Part shown: positions 22,721 to 31,533 of the stretch, piece after piece | Layout of the letters: the number at the start of each line of letters is the position of its first letter | How positions within the stretch are numbered: the stretch's first letter is position 1 | DNA from: Microbacterium sp. | GTDB lineage: Bacteria; Actinomycetota; Actinomycetes; Actinomycetales; Microbacteriaceae | Direction of reading: 5' to 3' | DNA: 41,118 nucleotides | NCBI RefSeq assembly: GCF_031179285.1 | Contig: NZ_JAPSHY010000013.1 | Span: 48,248 to 89,365, forward strand | Notes under the pieces: model-generated | What the model was told of the DNA's origin: nothing | Databases searched by the model: none | Seen by the model: the letters and a program-made list of their open reading frames with translations, nothing else | Made by a program: the position numbers and the translations under genes

Positions 22721-23830
22721 ATGACCACAGTTCTCCGTGCCGCAGATTCCGCCGAGTTCCTCGGCCTCGTCCCCGCCCTCGCCGGCTTCACGCCGCGTCA
22801 GAGCATCGTCCTGCTCCCGTTCCAGGGCAAGCGGGCCTATGGCGCCATGCGTCTCGATCTCCCCTCCGACGCCACCGATCTCGACGAGTACGTCGAGACG
22901 GCCATCGCCCTCGTCTCGCGCGTGACCGCGACGGATGCCGTCGCCGTCGTCGTCTACACCGAAGAGCATCCCCAGCCGACCCGCGACGGGCTCGTGCTGC
23001 CGGCGGGCGTCGCCGTCGACGAGCTGCTCGACTGCGCCGACGACACCGGCCTGCGCATCGTCGACGCCCTCTGCGTGACGCCCATCGGATGGGCGAGCTA
23101 CCTCGATGACGAGCCGGCGCTCGCGCCGCTGAGCGGCATTCCGGCATCGCCGGCTGTTCCCGGTGTCGGTGACGTCGCCGGAGATCAGCTCGCCGGCACA
23201 GAGCTTCCCCCGGTCGATCTCGCGGAGAAGGAACGGGTGGCGACAGCACTGCGCGATCTCGCCGTGGTCCTCGACCACGACGCGACGGGACCGCTCACCG
23301 GCGGTGAGAACCCGCAGGCTCTTGCCGCCGCCGTCCTCCTCGACGACATCCCGGCGTTCTTCGAGATGCTGCTCGACGAGCCTGCGAACCTGCCGCCGTT
23401 CGCGACCGCGGCACTGCTGTGGTGCCTGGACCGACCTGTCTTCCGCGACGTGGCGCTCGCGCAGTGGGCGACCGACGCCGGCCACGGCATCCGGATCCTC
23501 GACGCGCAACTGGCGTACTCGCGTCAGGGCACGACCGTTCCGGACGACCTCGGATCGATCTTCCTCGGCCGGGGACCGAAACCGGATCCCGACCGGCTGC
23601 GCCTCGCGCTCGGCGTCGTGCGCGGTGCGGCCGCACGCGCGCCTCGAGCTTCACGGCCGGGCCCGCTCACCGCCGCAGCCTGGCTGTCGTGGGCTCTCGG
23701 TCGCTCCAGTCACGCCGGGCACTACCTCGAATCGGTGCGCGAGATCGACCCGGAGTACGGTCTCGCCGCCCTCCTGGGGTCGATGATCAGCGCCGCGATC
23801 CTGCCGGAGTGGGCGTTCCGGCGCGGGTGA
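22721..23830 (+). CDS. DUF4192 family protein
   Basis: A 369-residue soluble protein of the actinobacterial DUF4192 family. The hallmark opening is present: LRAADSAEFLGLVPALAGFTPRQSIVLLPFQG in split form (AADSAEFLGLVPALAG; PRQSIVLLPF). The C-terminal region has the typical PLTAAAWLSWALGRSSHAGHYLE and DPEYGLAALLGSMI boxes. The function of the family is not known. The ATG at 22721 lies after GACACT-N6, a weak leaderless-type -10, and no Shine-Dalgarno sequence is seen. It is convergent with lysS, with a 15-base gap, and divergent from the 57-residue membrane protein gene. Confidence 0.85.
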   Translation: MTTVLRAADSAEFLGLVPALAGFTPRQSIVLLPFQGKRAYGAMRLDLPSDATDLDEYVETAIALVSRVTATDAVAVVVYTEEHPQPTRDGLVLPAGVAVDELLDCADDTGLRIVDALCVTPIGWASYLDDEPALAPLSGIPASPAVPGVGDVAGDQLAGTELPPVDLAEKERVATALRDLAVVLDHDATGPLTGGENPQALAAAVLLDDIPAFFEMLLDEPANLPPFATAALLWCLDRPVFRDVALAQWATDAGHGIRILDAQLAYSRQGTTVPDDLGSIFLGRGPKPDPDRLRLALGVVRGAAARAPRASRPGPLTAAAWLSWALGRSSHAGHYLESVREIDPEYGLAALLGSMISAAILPEWAFRRG

Positions 23831-23845
23831 CGGCGGCCGGGCGGC

Positions 23846-25375
23846 TCACTTGACCAGCGGGAACAGGATCGTCTCGCGGATGCCGAGACCGGTGATCGCC
23901 ATCAACAGCCGGTCGATGCCCATCCCCATCCCACCAGAAGGCGGCATGCCGTGCTCGAGCGCGCGGAGGAACTCCTCATCGACCGGCATCGCCTCGACGT
24001 CGCCGCGCGCTGCGAGCTTCGCCTGCTCGACGAACCGCTCACGCTGGATGACCGGGTCGATCAGCTCGGAGTACCCGGTCGCCAGCTCGAAGCCGCGGAC
24101 GTACAGGTCCCACTTCTCCACGACTCCGCCGATCGAACGGTGCTCACGCACGAGGGGCGAGGTGTCGACCGGGAAGTCCATCACAAACGTCGGGCGGACG
24201 AGGTCGCCCTTCACGAAGTGCTCCCAGAGCTCTTCGACGAGCTTGCCGTGCGTCGCCTGGGGCGGCAGATCGACACCGCTCGCCTCGGCGAACGCCGTGA
24301 GGTCCTCGACCGAGTCCTGCGGAGTGACCGTGCGGCCGGATGCCGCCGACAACGACTCGTACATCGAGATGCGGTCCCATTCGCCGCCCAGGTCGTACTC
24401 GGTGCCGTCGGCCCAGGTCACGGTGGTGGAGCCGGCTACGGCGATCGCGGCCTGCTGCACGAGCTCCTGAGTGAGTCCCGCCATCTGGTTGTAATCGCCG
24501 TACGCCTGATACGCCTCGAGCATCGCGAACTCGGGACTGTGGGTGGAGTCGGCGCCCTCGTTGCGGAAGTTGCGGTTGATCTCGAAGACGCGCTCGATAC
24601 CCCCGACGACGGCGCGCTTGAGATACAGCTCCGGGGCGATGCGCAGGTAGAGCTCGGTGTCGAAGGCGTTCGAGTGCGTGACGAACGGGCGAGCGGATGC
24701 TCCGCCGTGCTGCACCTGCAGCATCGGAGTCTCCACCTCGAGGTAGTCGTGACCGGCGAACGTGGCACGCAGGCTGGCGTTGACGGCGGCGCGGGCGCGC
24801 ACTGTGGTGCGTGCCTGCTCACGCACGATGAGGTCGAGGTAGCGACTGCGCACTCGCCCCTCTTCGCTGAGCTCGGAGTACGCGTTCGGCAGCGGAAGGA
24901 TCGCCTTCGAGGCGATCTTCCAGTCGTCGGCCATGATCGACAGTTCGCCGCGGCGGCTCGAGATGACCTCGCCATGCACGAACACATGATCGCCGAGGTC
25001 GACGAGTGCCTTCCAGTCGGCGAGCAACTCCTCCCCCACAGCCGCCAGCGAGATCATCGCCTGGATGCGCGAGCCGTCTCCGGCCTGAAGCGTCGCGAAG
25101 CAGAGCTTGCCGGTGTTGCGGCTGAAGACGACGCGTCCGGCGACGCCGACGATGAGGCCCGTGGTGGTGTCGGGTTCGAGCTCGCCGAACTCCGCGCGCA
25201 GCGCCGGGATCGTGTGTGTCACCGGTACCGCGACCGGGAACGCCCCTCCCCCGGCATCCGCCCGCTCCGCGATGAGGCGCTCGCGCTTCGCGAGGCGCAC
25301 CGCCTTCTGCTCGAAGACATCGTCTCCGAGCGTGTCGGCGGTGGTCTCAGCAGGCGCGGCAGACGCGTCAGTCAT
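23846..25375 (-). CDS. lysS: Lysyl-tRNA synthetase, class II
   Basis: A 509-residue class II synthetase. The N-terminal OB-fold anticodon-binding domain (about 75-170) includes [19 protein letters not shown] and [13 protein letters not shown]. Catalytic motifs are motif 1 (RSRYLDLIV and [14 protein letters not shown] [10 protein letters not shown]), motif 2 ([20 protein letters not shown] in split form) and motif 3 ([16 protein letters not shown]). It charges tRNA-Lys in the cytoplasm. The N-terminal 30 residues are an acidic, alanine-rich extension. The ATG has AAGGAG seven bases upstream. Many actinobacteria carry lysS near panC, coaX and the folate cluster; here only a DUF2207 gene separates it from that cluster. 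Confidence 0.97.
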   Translation of the reverse strand: MTDASAAPAETTADTLGDDVFEQKAVRLAKRERLIAERADAGGGAFPVAVPVTHTIPALRAEFGELEPDTTTGLIVGVAGRVVFSRNTGKLCFATLQAGDGSRIQAMISLAAVGEELLADWKALVDLGDHVFVHGEVISSRRGELSIMADDWKIASKAILPLPNAYSELSEEGRVRSRYLDLIVREQARTTVRARAAVNASLRATFAGHDYLEVETPMLQVQHGGASARPFVTHSNAFDTELYLRIAPELYLKRAVVGGIERVFEINRNFRNEGADSTHSPEFAMLEAYQAYGDYNQMAGLTQELVQQAAIAVAGSTTVTWADGTEYDLGGEWDRISMYESLSAASGRTVTPQDSVEDLTAFAEASGVDLPPQATHGKLVEELWEHFVKGDLVRPTFVMDFPVDTSPLVREHRSIGGVVEKWDLYVRGFELATGYSELIDPVIQRERFVEQAKLAARGDVEAMPVDEEFLRALEHGMPPSGGMGMGIDRLLMAITGLGIRETILFPLVK

Positions 25376-25441
25376 TCGGGGCTCCTTGGAAAGTCGGTCT
25401 CAGTTTACCGGGGCGTCAGCCGCCCGCCCGGCGTCCCTCGG

Positions 25442-25447
25442 TAGCCT
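25442..25447 (+). promoter_or_regulatory. Leaderless -10 box of the DUF2207 gene
   Basis: TAGCCT ends six bases before the ATG at 25454. The CGGAGG between them directly touches the start codon, too close for a normal Shine-Dalgarno site, which favours leaderless initiation. Confidence 0.5.
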
Positions 25448-25453
25448 CGGAGG

Positions 25454-27298
25454 ATGGTCTCCAGACGCACCCTTGTCTCTTTCGCCGCGGTGGCCCTCGC
25501 GGCGATGCTGTTCGTGCCGACGGCGGCAGCGGCAGAGAGCCCGGTCGCGACCGACGCCGTGAAGGCCGCGGCATCCGCGCACGTGCCGTCCGATGTCGAC
25601 GATTTCTCATATGACTCGTGGGACGCCCGTTACGTGGTCGGCCTCGACGACGAGGGGCGGGCCCGCATGCAGGTCACCGAGACCCTCGTGGCACGCTTCC
25701 CCGACACGGACCAGAACCGTGGGATCGTCCGCGGACTCCCCCTGAACTATCAGAACGCGCCCCTCGAGACTCGCGTGGTCTCGGTCACCGATGAGCGGGG
25801 CGCTGCGGTGCCCTTCGAGGTCGAGGAGGAGGACGACCTGCTCCTCGTCCTCACCGGAGACGACGACTATGTGCGAGGGGCCGCGACGTACGTCATCGAA
25901 TACGAGATGAGCGACGTCATCCTGCACCGCGATGACGCTCAGGCCGACGAGTTCTATTGGGATCTGCTCCCACTCGACAGCGAGCAGCCGATCGATTCAT
26001 TCCACGCCGAGATCGTCTTCGACGAGGCCATGAGCGATCGCTTGACCGGATCGGCGCGCTGCTACACCGGCCCGGAAGGGTCCACGAAGGAATGTGCGAT
26101 CGCGGGTCCCAGCGCGCAGGGCGGCAGTGCGGTGTTCGCCGTCGAATCCGGTGAGCGGCCTGCCGGTGACGGGGTCACCGTCGCCATCGGCTTCGAGCCG
26201 GGAACCGCCGCGCAGCCCCCGGTACGCCTGCCCGACCCGGTGACCGACACCGTCCCGGCGATCGCCGCCGCGGGAGCCGTCGTCCTATCCGCCGGGGCAT
26301 GGCTCGCTCTGGCCGCCTTCAAGCGCAGGCGCCGCACCGCCACGGGCATCGTCGTCGCGCAGTACGAGGTGCCGGACTCGATGCCACCGCTGCTCGCCGG
26401 CGCGATCATGCCCCGATCCAAGGACGTGATATCTGCCGAGATCGTGCATCTCGCCGTCCGAGGAGCGCTGCGCATCGAAGAGGGCGACGGTGCCCAGCGT
26501 CCCCGGCTGCGGCGACTGCCCGGGGTGCGGGTCTCCGATCCTCTCGACGTCAAGGCCTTCGGCGCGCTGTTCGCCAAGGCGAATGCGGGCGGTGTGGTGG
26601 ACATCCCTGCCCGAAGCGAAGCCTTCGCGAAGCGGATGAGCAACCTGGTGGAGAGCGGGAAGAAGGCCGCGGAAGAGCGCGGACTCACGACCACGACGCG
26701 GAGTCGATCCGCGATCTTCGTGCAGTGCTGCGCGATCGCGGTCGCGGTCGTGGGCATCGGCCTCAGCCTGTCGGGGGTGCTGTCGGGGCGGCAGTCGGGA
26801 ATCCCGGCCCTCGTCGCGATCTCGGTGGTCGCGCTGTTGATCGTCATGTCGAGCGTCTACTCGTTCTCGACGCACACCGTGCTCACTCCCGCAGGCGCCC
26901 TGGCTCATGAGCACCTTCTCGGCGTGCGGGAGTTCATCAGGGTGGCCGAGGCCGATCGCCTGCGCATGCTGCAGTCGTACACCGGTGCGGAGCGCCGGAA
27001 CGACGGCGGCGCGGACGTCATCCACGTGTACGAACTGCTCCTCCCCTTCGCGATGCTGTTCGGGCAGGAAAAGGAATGGGGCGAGGTGCTCGAGCAGATC
27101 TACGCGCGCGAGCACCGCGGTCCCGACTGGATCGGGGATCCGAATTCGCCTGCTGTCAGGACACCGCTGGCCACATTCTCGACGTCCTCCCAGTCCGCGA
27201 CGACCTACTCGGATTCATCCTCGTCCAGCGCGGGCGGATCGTTCGGCGGCGGGTTCTCGGGCGGCGGCGGAGGAGGCGGATCCTCAGGCGGACGCTGA
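25454..27298 (+). CDS. DUF2207 family membrane protein with Gly-rich tail
   Basis: A 614-residue protein. A signal peptide (about 1-27, ending AAAAES) is followed by an extracellular beta-rich DUF2207 domain (about 45-255, with QNRGIVRGLPLNYQ and EFYWDLLPLD). A membrane helix (about 270-290), a cytoplasmic region (about 300-425) with KDVISAEIVHLAVRGALRI, and two close membrane helices (about 428-475) come next. A soluble segment ending with EWGEVLEQIYARE precedes a Ser/Gly-rich tail (GGSFGGGFSGGGGGGGSSGG). This architecture and the glycine tail are typical of the family, whose role is unknown. It is divergent from lysS with a leaderless-type promoter, and convergent with the DUF2520 gene. Confidence 0.88.
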   Translation: MVSRRTLVSFAAVALAAMLFVPTAAAAESPVATDAVKAAASAHVPSDVDDFSYDSWDARYVVGLDDEGRARMQVTETLVARFPDTDQNRGIVRGLPLNYQNAPLETRVVSVTDERGAAVPFEVEEEDDLLLVLTGDDDYVRGAATYVIEYEMSDVILHRDDAQADEFYWDLLPLDSEQPIDSFHAEIVFDEAMSDRLTGSARCYTGPEGSTKECAIAGPSAQGGSAVFAVESGERPAGDGVTVAIGFEPGTAAQPPVRLPDPVTDTVPAIAAAGAVVLSAGAWLALAAFKRRRRTATGIVVAQYEVPDSMPPLLAGAIMPRSKDVISAEIVHLAVRGALRIEEGDGAQRPRLRRLPGVRVSDPLDVKAFGALFAKANAGGVVDIPARSEAFAKRMSNLVESGKKAAEERGLTTTTRSRSAIFVQCCAIAVAVVGIGLSLSGVLSGRQSGIPALVAISVVALLIVMSSVYSFSTHTVLTPAGALAHEHLLGVREFIRVAEADRLRMLQSYTGAERRNDGGADVIHVYELLLPFAMLFGQEKEWGEVLEQIYAREHRGPDWIGDPNSPAVRTPLATFSTSSQSATTYSDSSSSSAGGSFGGGFSGGGGGGGSSGGR

Positions 27299-27336
27299 GA
27301 GGACGGCATCCGCTTTCCGTCTGCGGTGATGTGGGC

Positions 27337-28032
27337 TCAGATGAGCGACGGTGGATCGGATGCTTCCCGCAGCGCCCGCTCGACGGTGGATTGCACCAGG
27401 GCGGACAGGTAGCTGCCCGGATTCTCCACCCCGATCTCGCGCAACCGGCTCGTCGACTGGCTGATGATCGAGCGGGAGAACTCTGTCGCGGTCTGGATCG
27501 CATCGGCATATGCCTGGCGATCGGCCTCGGCGACGACCACGGGCTCGCAGCCCATCTCGACAGCGAGGGCCTGAGCGATGGGCAGCACCGCGGCCGGCGC
27601 CGTGACCGCCGCGAACCCGGCCTGCAGCTGACGCAGGTCGATCGACGTGCCGGTGAAGGTGATCGCGGGGTGCACCGCGAGCGGGATCGCGCCCCGCTCT
27701 GCGGCCGGGCGCAGCACCTCGATGCCGAAAGCGGGGTCGGTGTGCAGCACGAGCTGACCGATCTGCCACCCGCCGATCTCGGCGATGCCGGCCACGAGGG
27801 GAGCAAGCTGGTCGCGCGGCACCGCGATGACGACGAGTTCGCTGCGGCGCACGACCTCCAGCGCGTCGAGCACGGGGACGCCCGGAAGGACGGCCGAGGC
27901 ACGATCGTCATCCGAGCCCGACGTGACACCGGTGATCGCGTGTCCGGCTCCGGCGAGCGCCGCGCCGATCACGGGTCCCACCCTGCCCGCGCCGATGATC
28001 CCGACGCCGAGGCGTCCGTCGCGGTTGATCAC
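27337..28032 (-). CDS. DUF2520 / Rossmann-like domain protein
   Basis: A 231-residue soluble protein. The N-terminal Rossmann fold has GVGIIGAGRVGPVIGAALAG as the dinucleotide-binding loop. The C-terminal DUF2520 domain shows HTDPAFGIEVL, AVHPAITFTGTSIDL and an all-helical dimerisation part. It resembles ketopantoate or pyrroline-5-carboxylate reductases but is usually annotated only as a Rossmann-like oxidoreductase. In Mycobacterium the homologue lies next to panC, hinting at coenzyme A synthesis; panC is absent here. The GTG at 28032 is chosen because it starts one base after the preceding stop (TGA-C-GTG) and directly precedes the Rossmann fold. Longer in-frame reading only enters the proline-rich tail of the upstream gene. 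Confidence 0.85.
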   Translation of the reverse strand: MINRDGRLGVGIIGAGRVGPVIGAALAGAGHAITGVTSGSDDDRASAVLPGVPVLDALEVVRRSELVVIAVPRDQLAPLVAGIAEIGGWQIGQLVLHTDPAFGIEVLRPAAERGAIPLAVHPAITFTGTSIDLRQLQAGFAAVTAPAAVLPIAQALAVEMGCEPVVVAEADRQAYADAIQTATEFSRSIISQSTSRLREIGVENPGSYLSALVQSTVERALREASDPPSLI

Positions 28033-28033
28033 G

Positions 28034-29986
28034 TCACTCGCCCGGCTGCGATCGAGACGCCTGAGGCGGAGGCGGAGGCGGAGACGCCTGAGCCGGAGGC
28101 GGAGGGGACGTCGGAGGCGACGTCTGGGGCGTGGCCGGTGCCGGCGGCGTGGCTGCGGGCGGAGACGGCACCGCCGGGAACGCGTACGCCGGAGGCGGCG
28201 GTGGAACGGATGCATACGCCGAGGGTGCGAGCTGCGGTTCTGCCGCCGCGTTCTCCATCGTCGGCAGATCCGGAGCGTTGGGGGCGTATTCGCCCCAACG
28301 GTGCGTGTGATCGCGAGAGGCCGCGGCGGCTGCGGCGCGGCTCACGCCGTCCAGCAGCGCCAGCGCATCGGCACGCTCGAGCCCCGACAGGTATCCGTGA
28401 ATGGGGCCGGGCACCGTGTGCACCTGCGCGCCCGACACGCGCTGCGCACGATCGATCGGCCCCTGCGAGAGCGACAGTCCCTGCAGGCGGGCCAGCGGGA
28501 ACACCGCGAGCTTTCGCCAGACGTTTCCCCGGCGCAGGACCAGACCGAACTCGGTCAGCACATAGCCGTGACGCTTCCACGACAACGGGCGACGCCACCA
28601 CGCCCGCGCGGGCATGCTGCGGTAGGGGTCGCCGTCGACCGGCCCCAGGATGCCGTGCTCCCAGACCAGCGGGATATCGGCGATCGGAGCATCCGGCAGC
28701 ATGAGCGCGAGCACACGCTCGACGTCCGCTCGCTTGCCGACCGGGAGTACGACGTTGAACTGCTGAGCGTTGCCGGACTGCTGCTGCGTGACGCTCTTGC
28801 CGCTCATCCGGTTGATCTTGATCGTCCACCACCCGAACGGACGCCACAGCAGCGACTGCGAGACTTCGACGGCGAAGATGCGTCCGGGCGGCAGCGTCTC
28901 CGTGACCGTCGTGAGCAGACCGTAGGTGATCCGGACCCCGTCGGGCGTCGGCGCGATGGAGTACCGCAGCGACTTGGAGATCTGAGCCCAGGTGATTCCG
29001 ACCGCGGCGAGCAGCAGTGGGATCCCCCCGCCGAGGCCGACGCCGAGCAGGATGATCCCGGTCTCCGCGCCCCCGTCGGCGAGCGATGCGATACCCGCAC
29101 TGACCATGACGACGCCGAAGATCACGCCGAAGAACACCAGCCACAGGAGCCCCGCGATCAGCTGCGAGCCGATCAGCCGGCCGGTGGGGATTTTTACGAC
29201 GCTCTCGGGTGCGACATCGGCGAGGTCGACGCCTTCGATGAGGTCGGTGACGCCGGCGTTCATCGAGCCGACGAGCTGCGCCCGCATGGATGACGGCGGC
29301 GTCGAGCCGCCGGCACCCTGCCCTGCAGCGGCATTCACGGCGGCGTTGCGTGCTGCTCGTGCGCCGGAGGCGAGACGAAGGATGTCGGTGCGAACCGACT
29401 CCGCCTTGCCCGTGGCGAGGTATTCCAGCGGCACGTTCGCGTCGGTGCCGGCGCCGACGACCTCGAGCTTGGCCAGCCCGATCAGCCGTGCCGGGAAGGG
29501 ACGGGTGAGGTTGACTCCCTGCACCCGATCCAGTGGTGCACGGCGGTGCGAGCGGAAGACGATTCCCTTCCGCACCTCGACATGCTCGCCCGTGATGCGG
29601 AACTGCTGGAAACGCCACACGAACCAGAACGCCGCGACGAGCACGAGCACCAGGCCCAGGACCGCCAGCAACGCGATGAGGATCAGGTTGTTCTCGAGGA
29701 CGAAGTCGATGGGGTCGCCCCCCGAACTCTCGCCGTAGTGGGCTTCTTCGGGTGCGAAGAGGTTCACGACCCACGCGATCACTCGGTCGCGCATGTTCGC
29801 GATGACGATACCGGCGACGATGATCAGGGCCAGGCCGCCCTTGAACAGCGGCGTGAGCGGATGCATCCGGTGCCACTCACCGTCGGCGAGCGACGACGGG
29901 CCCGTCGATGCACCGCCCGACGAGGGAGCGTCTGTCCGCTGCGGAGCCGCCGGTGAGGGCGCCTGCGGGAACTGCGGCTCGCTCAC
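28034..29986 (-). CDS. Bacterial PH-domain (YdbT-like) membrane protein with proline-rich tail
   Basis: A 650-residue membrane protein with repeated bPH_2 (YdbT-type) modules. After a Pro/Ser-rich N-terminus, two helices (about 50-67 and 95-118) precede PH module 1 (FRITGEHVEVRKGIVFRSHRRAPLDR, split as FRITGEHVEVRKG and SHRRAPLDRVQGV). Two helices near 265-325 precede module 2 (RYSIAPTPDGVRITYGLL; PPGRIFAVEVSQSLLWRPFG), and module 3 is near 500-560 (GYVLTEFGLVLRRG; LARLQGLSLSQGPIDRA). The last 70 residues are proline-rich. The GTG at 29986 overlaps the upstream stop as GTGA. Its partner is the smaller PH protein just upstream, the usual YdbS/YdbT pairing. In Bacillus this pair affects bacteriocin resistance; the role here is unknown. 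Confidence 0.85.
   Translation of the reverse strand: MSEPQFPQAPSPAAPQRTDAPSSGGASTGPSSLADGEWHRMHPLTPLFKGGLALIIVAGIVIANMRDRVIAWVVNLFAPEEAHYGESSGGDPIDFVLENNLILIALLAVLGLVLVLVAAFWFVWRFQQFRITGEHVEVRKGIVFRSHRRAPLDRVQGVNLTRPFPARLIGLAKLEVVGAGTDANVPLEYLATGKAESVRTDILRLASGARAARNAAVNAAAGQGAGGSTPPSSMRAQLVGSMNAGVTDLIEGVDLADVAPESVVKIPTGRLIGSQLIAGLLWLVFFGVIFGVVMVSAGIASLADGGAETGIILLGVGLGGGIPLLLAAVGITWAQISKSLRYSIAPTPDGVRITYGLLTTVTETLPPGRIFAVEVSQSLLWRPFGWWTIKINRMSGKSVTQQQSGNAQQFNVVLPVGKRADVERVLALMLPDAPIADIPLVWEHGILGPVDGDPYRSMPARAWWRRPLSWKRHGYVLTEFGLVLRRGNVWRKLAVFPLARLQGLSLSQGPIDRAQRVSGAQVHTVPGPIHGYLSGLERADALALLDGVSRAAAAAASRDHTHRWGEYAPNAPDLPTMENAAAEPQLAPSAYASVPPPPPAYAFPAVPSPPAATPPAPATPQTSPPTSPPPPAQASPPPPPPQASRSQPGE
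28070..28135. repeat. GGAGGC-rich low-complexity stretch in the proline-rich tail
   Basis: Plus-strand units of GGAGGC recur here with small variations, encoding the proline-rich tail of the PH protein on the minus strand. Runs of GG doublets could form a two-tetrad G-quadruplex, but slippage-prone coding sequence is the simpler explanation. Confidence 0.6.
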
Positions 29987-30564
29987 AGGCCGGTCCGGCG
30001 CGTCTCGGCCACCTGGATGAGCGTATCGCGCAGGGCCTCGGCCGCGGCCTGGGTCAGGCCCGGAATCTGCACCCCGGTCGTGGCTGCCGCGGTGACCATC
30101 TTCAGCTGACTCACGCCGAAGGCGCGGTCGAGCGGCCCCTGGGTGATGTCGACGAGTTGCATCCGTCCATACGGCACCGCGATCATGCGCTGCCACAGGA
30201 TGCCCTTGCGGAAGACGATGTCGTCCTCGCGGAGCATGTAGCCGATCGCTTTGGCCTGCCGCGGCAGGATGATGAGGGTCAGCAGCGTGAACAGCAGGAT
30301 GACGCCGGCGGGGATCCAGACCCAGTCCTGATGCAGCACGAGCACGAGCACGAGCGCTGCGACGGCCAGGATCACGAGGAAGATCACATTCTGCACGATC
30401 TGCGACACGACGTATCGCGGCGAGATCTGGTGCCACACGCCGTCAAGCTCCAGCCGAGCGTCGTTGCGCGCGGTGCGCAGCTGCGTGTAGGTGCCCTGAT
30501 CGAGCGCGGTGCGATCAGGACCCTCCGTAGGCTCCAGTGGCGGTGTCATCGGGCTCTGAGTCAT
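29983..30564 (-). CDS. Bacterial PH-domain (YdbS-like) membrane protein
   Basis: A 193-residue protein of the bPH_2/YdbS type. An N-terminal cytoplasmic part (about 1-50, WHQISPRYVVSQ) is followed by two membrane helices (about 55-77 and 82-100). The PH module reads GYMLREDDIVFRKGILWQRM, then VPYGRMQLVDITQGPLDRAFG and TGVQIPGLT. It forms a pair with the longer YdbT-like protein encoded downstream, whose GTG overlaps its stop. The ATG at 30564 is supported by GAAGGA six bases upstream, although this makes it overlap the DUF3180 gene by 50 bases in another frame, so translation is likely coupled to that gene. Confidence 0.87.
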   Translation of the reverse strand: MTQSPMTPPLEPTEGPDRTALDQGTYTQLRTARNDARLELDGVWHQISPRYVVSQIVQNVIFLVILAVAALVLVLVLHQDWVWIPAGVILLFTLLTLIILPRQAKAIGYMLREDDIVFRKGILWQRMIAVPYGRMQLVDITQGPLDRAFGVSQLKMVTAAATTGVQIPGLTQAAAEALRDTLIQVAETRRTGL

Positions 30565-30997
30565 CAGGATCCTTCGGCAGGGTGCAGAACTGTTCGGCGA
30601 CGAGCGCCGCGGCGACGAGCACGATCGCGCTGCCCATCAGGGCCAGCATCGCCACAGTCGACCCTACCGGGGGATCGATGGGGCGCGACAGCAGGAACAC
30701 CAGTAGCCCCACCGCGAACCCCGCCATGATTGCGCCGAGCAGGCTCGAGGCGCGCGCGAGCGTCGCCGCCCGCAGCGCTCGGAACGGATCGATGCGTCCC
30801 TGTCCGCGGACGCTGCGGCGCACCGGCACGGCAACGCCGACCGAGGCCGCCGCGATGAGAAGCAGCAGTACCGGCAGCAGCAGCGACGGCGTGAACGTGC
30901 TGCGGCCGGTCGCGGTCAGCAGGTGATCGAGAAGGAAGCCCGCGCCCGCGGCGAAGAGTGCGAGCACGGCGAGGACGCCCGGCGATGTGCGCTTCAT
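30515..30997 (-). CDS. DUF3180 family membrane protein
   Basis: A 160-residue actinobacterial protein with four hydrophobic segments (about 7-28, 37-56, 84-105 and 113-135) and an acidic C-terminal tail (DPDDSEPDDTATG). The arrangement RTSPGVLAVLALFAAGAGFLLD and GRSTFTPSLLLPVLLL matches DUF3180 proteins that always sit in the folate cluster (as Rv3605c in Mycobacterium). The function is unknown. The ATG at 30997 overlaps the folK stop by four bases (ATGA). Its 3' end overlaps the start of the YdbS-like gene by 50 bases. Confidence 0.85.
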   Translation of the reverse strand: MKRTSPGVLAVLALFAAGAGFLLDHLLTATGRSTFTPSLLLPVLLLLIAAASVGVAVPVRRSVRGQGRIDPFRALRAATLARASSLLGAIMAGFAVGLLVFLLSRPIDPPVGSTVAMLALMGSAIVLVAAALVAEQFCTLPKDPDDSEPDDTATGAYGGS

Positions 30998-31533
30998 TCG
31001 GCATCCTGCGCCCGCAGGGCCGCGACGAGATCCGCGACCCTGCCATGGTCGACGAGCTCGGCATCGGGGTCGAGGCTGAGCCACGGTTCGAGCACGAACA
31101 GCCGCTCGGCGGCCCGCGGATGCGGCAGCTGCAGTCGGGGCAGGTCGGATCTGACGTCGCCGTAGGCGACGAGGTCGAGATCGAGAGTGCGATCCCCCCA
31201 GCGCACGTCGCGCTCTCTGCCGTACTCATCCTCGATGGCGTGCAGCATGCCGAGCAGGATCTCCGGTGCCAGGCGCGTCGTGAGCAATGCCACCGCGTTC
31301 AGGTATCGGGGTGCGTCCGCGTCCGGTCCATCCAGGCGGACGGCGACGGTGTCGGCCAGCGCGGACAGCCGCATGTCGCTCACCAGCGGCAGGCGCTCGA
31401 TCCGTACGGCCGCCTCGCGTATCGTCGCCTCGCGGTCGCCGAGATTGGCACCGAACGCGATCACCGCCTGTGCTTCTGCACGGCCGGCGCCGGGAGCTGC
31501 GACCTGCGGTGGGATCGTCAGATTGCGGCTCAT
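30994..31533 (-). CDS. folK: 6-hydroxymethyl-7,8-dihydropterin pyrophosphokinase (HPPK)
   Basis: A 179-residue enzyme that transfers pyrophosphate from ATP to 6-hydroxymethyl-dihydropterin, the third step of the folate branch encoded here. Visible signatures are AFGANLGDREATIREA near the start, NAVALLTTRLAPEILL, and WGDRTLDLDLVAYGD followed by LPHPRAAERLFVLEPW. These are the pterin- and ATP-binding elements of HPPK, including the D-x-D Mg2+ pair. The first 22 residues (to AEAQAVIAFG) are an extra N-terminal extension. The ATG overlaps the folB stop by four bases (ATGA). Confidence 0.95.
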   Translation of the reverse strand: MSRNLTIPPQVAAPGAGRAEAQAVIAFGANLGDREATIREAAVRIERLPLVSDMRLSALADTVAVRLDGPDADAPRYLNAVALLTTRLAPEILLGMLHAIEDEYGRERDVRWGDRTLDLDLVAYGDVRSDLPRLQLPHPRAAERLFVLEPWLSLDPDAELVDHGRVADLVAALRAQDAE

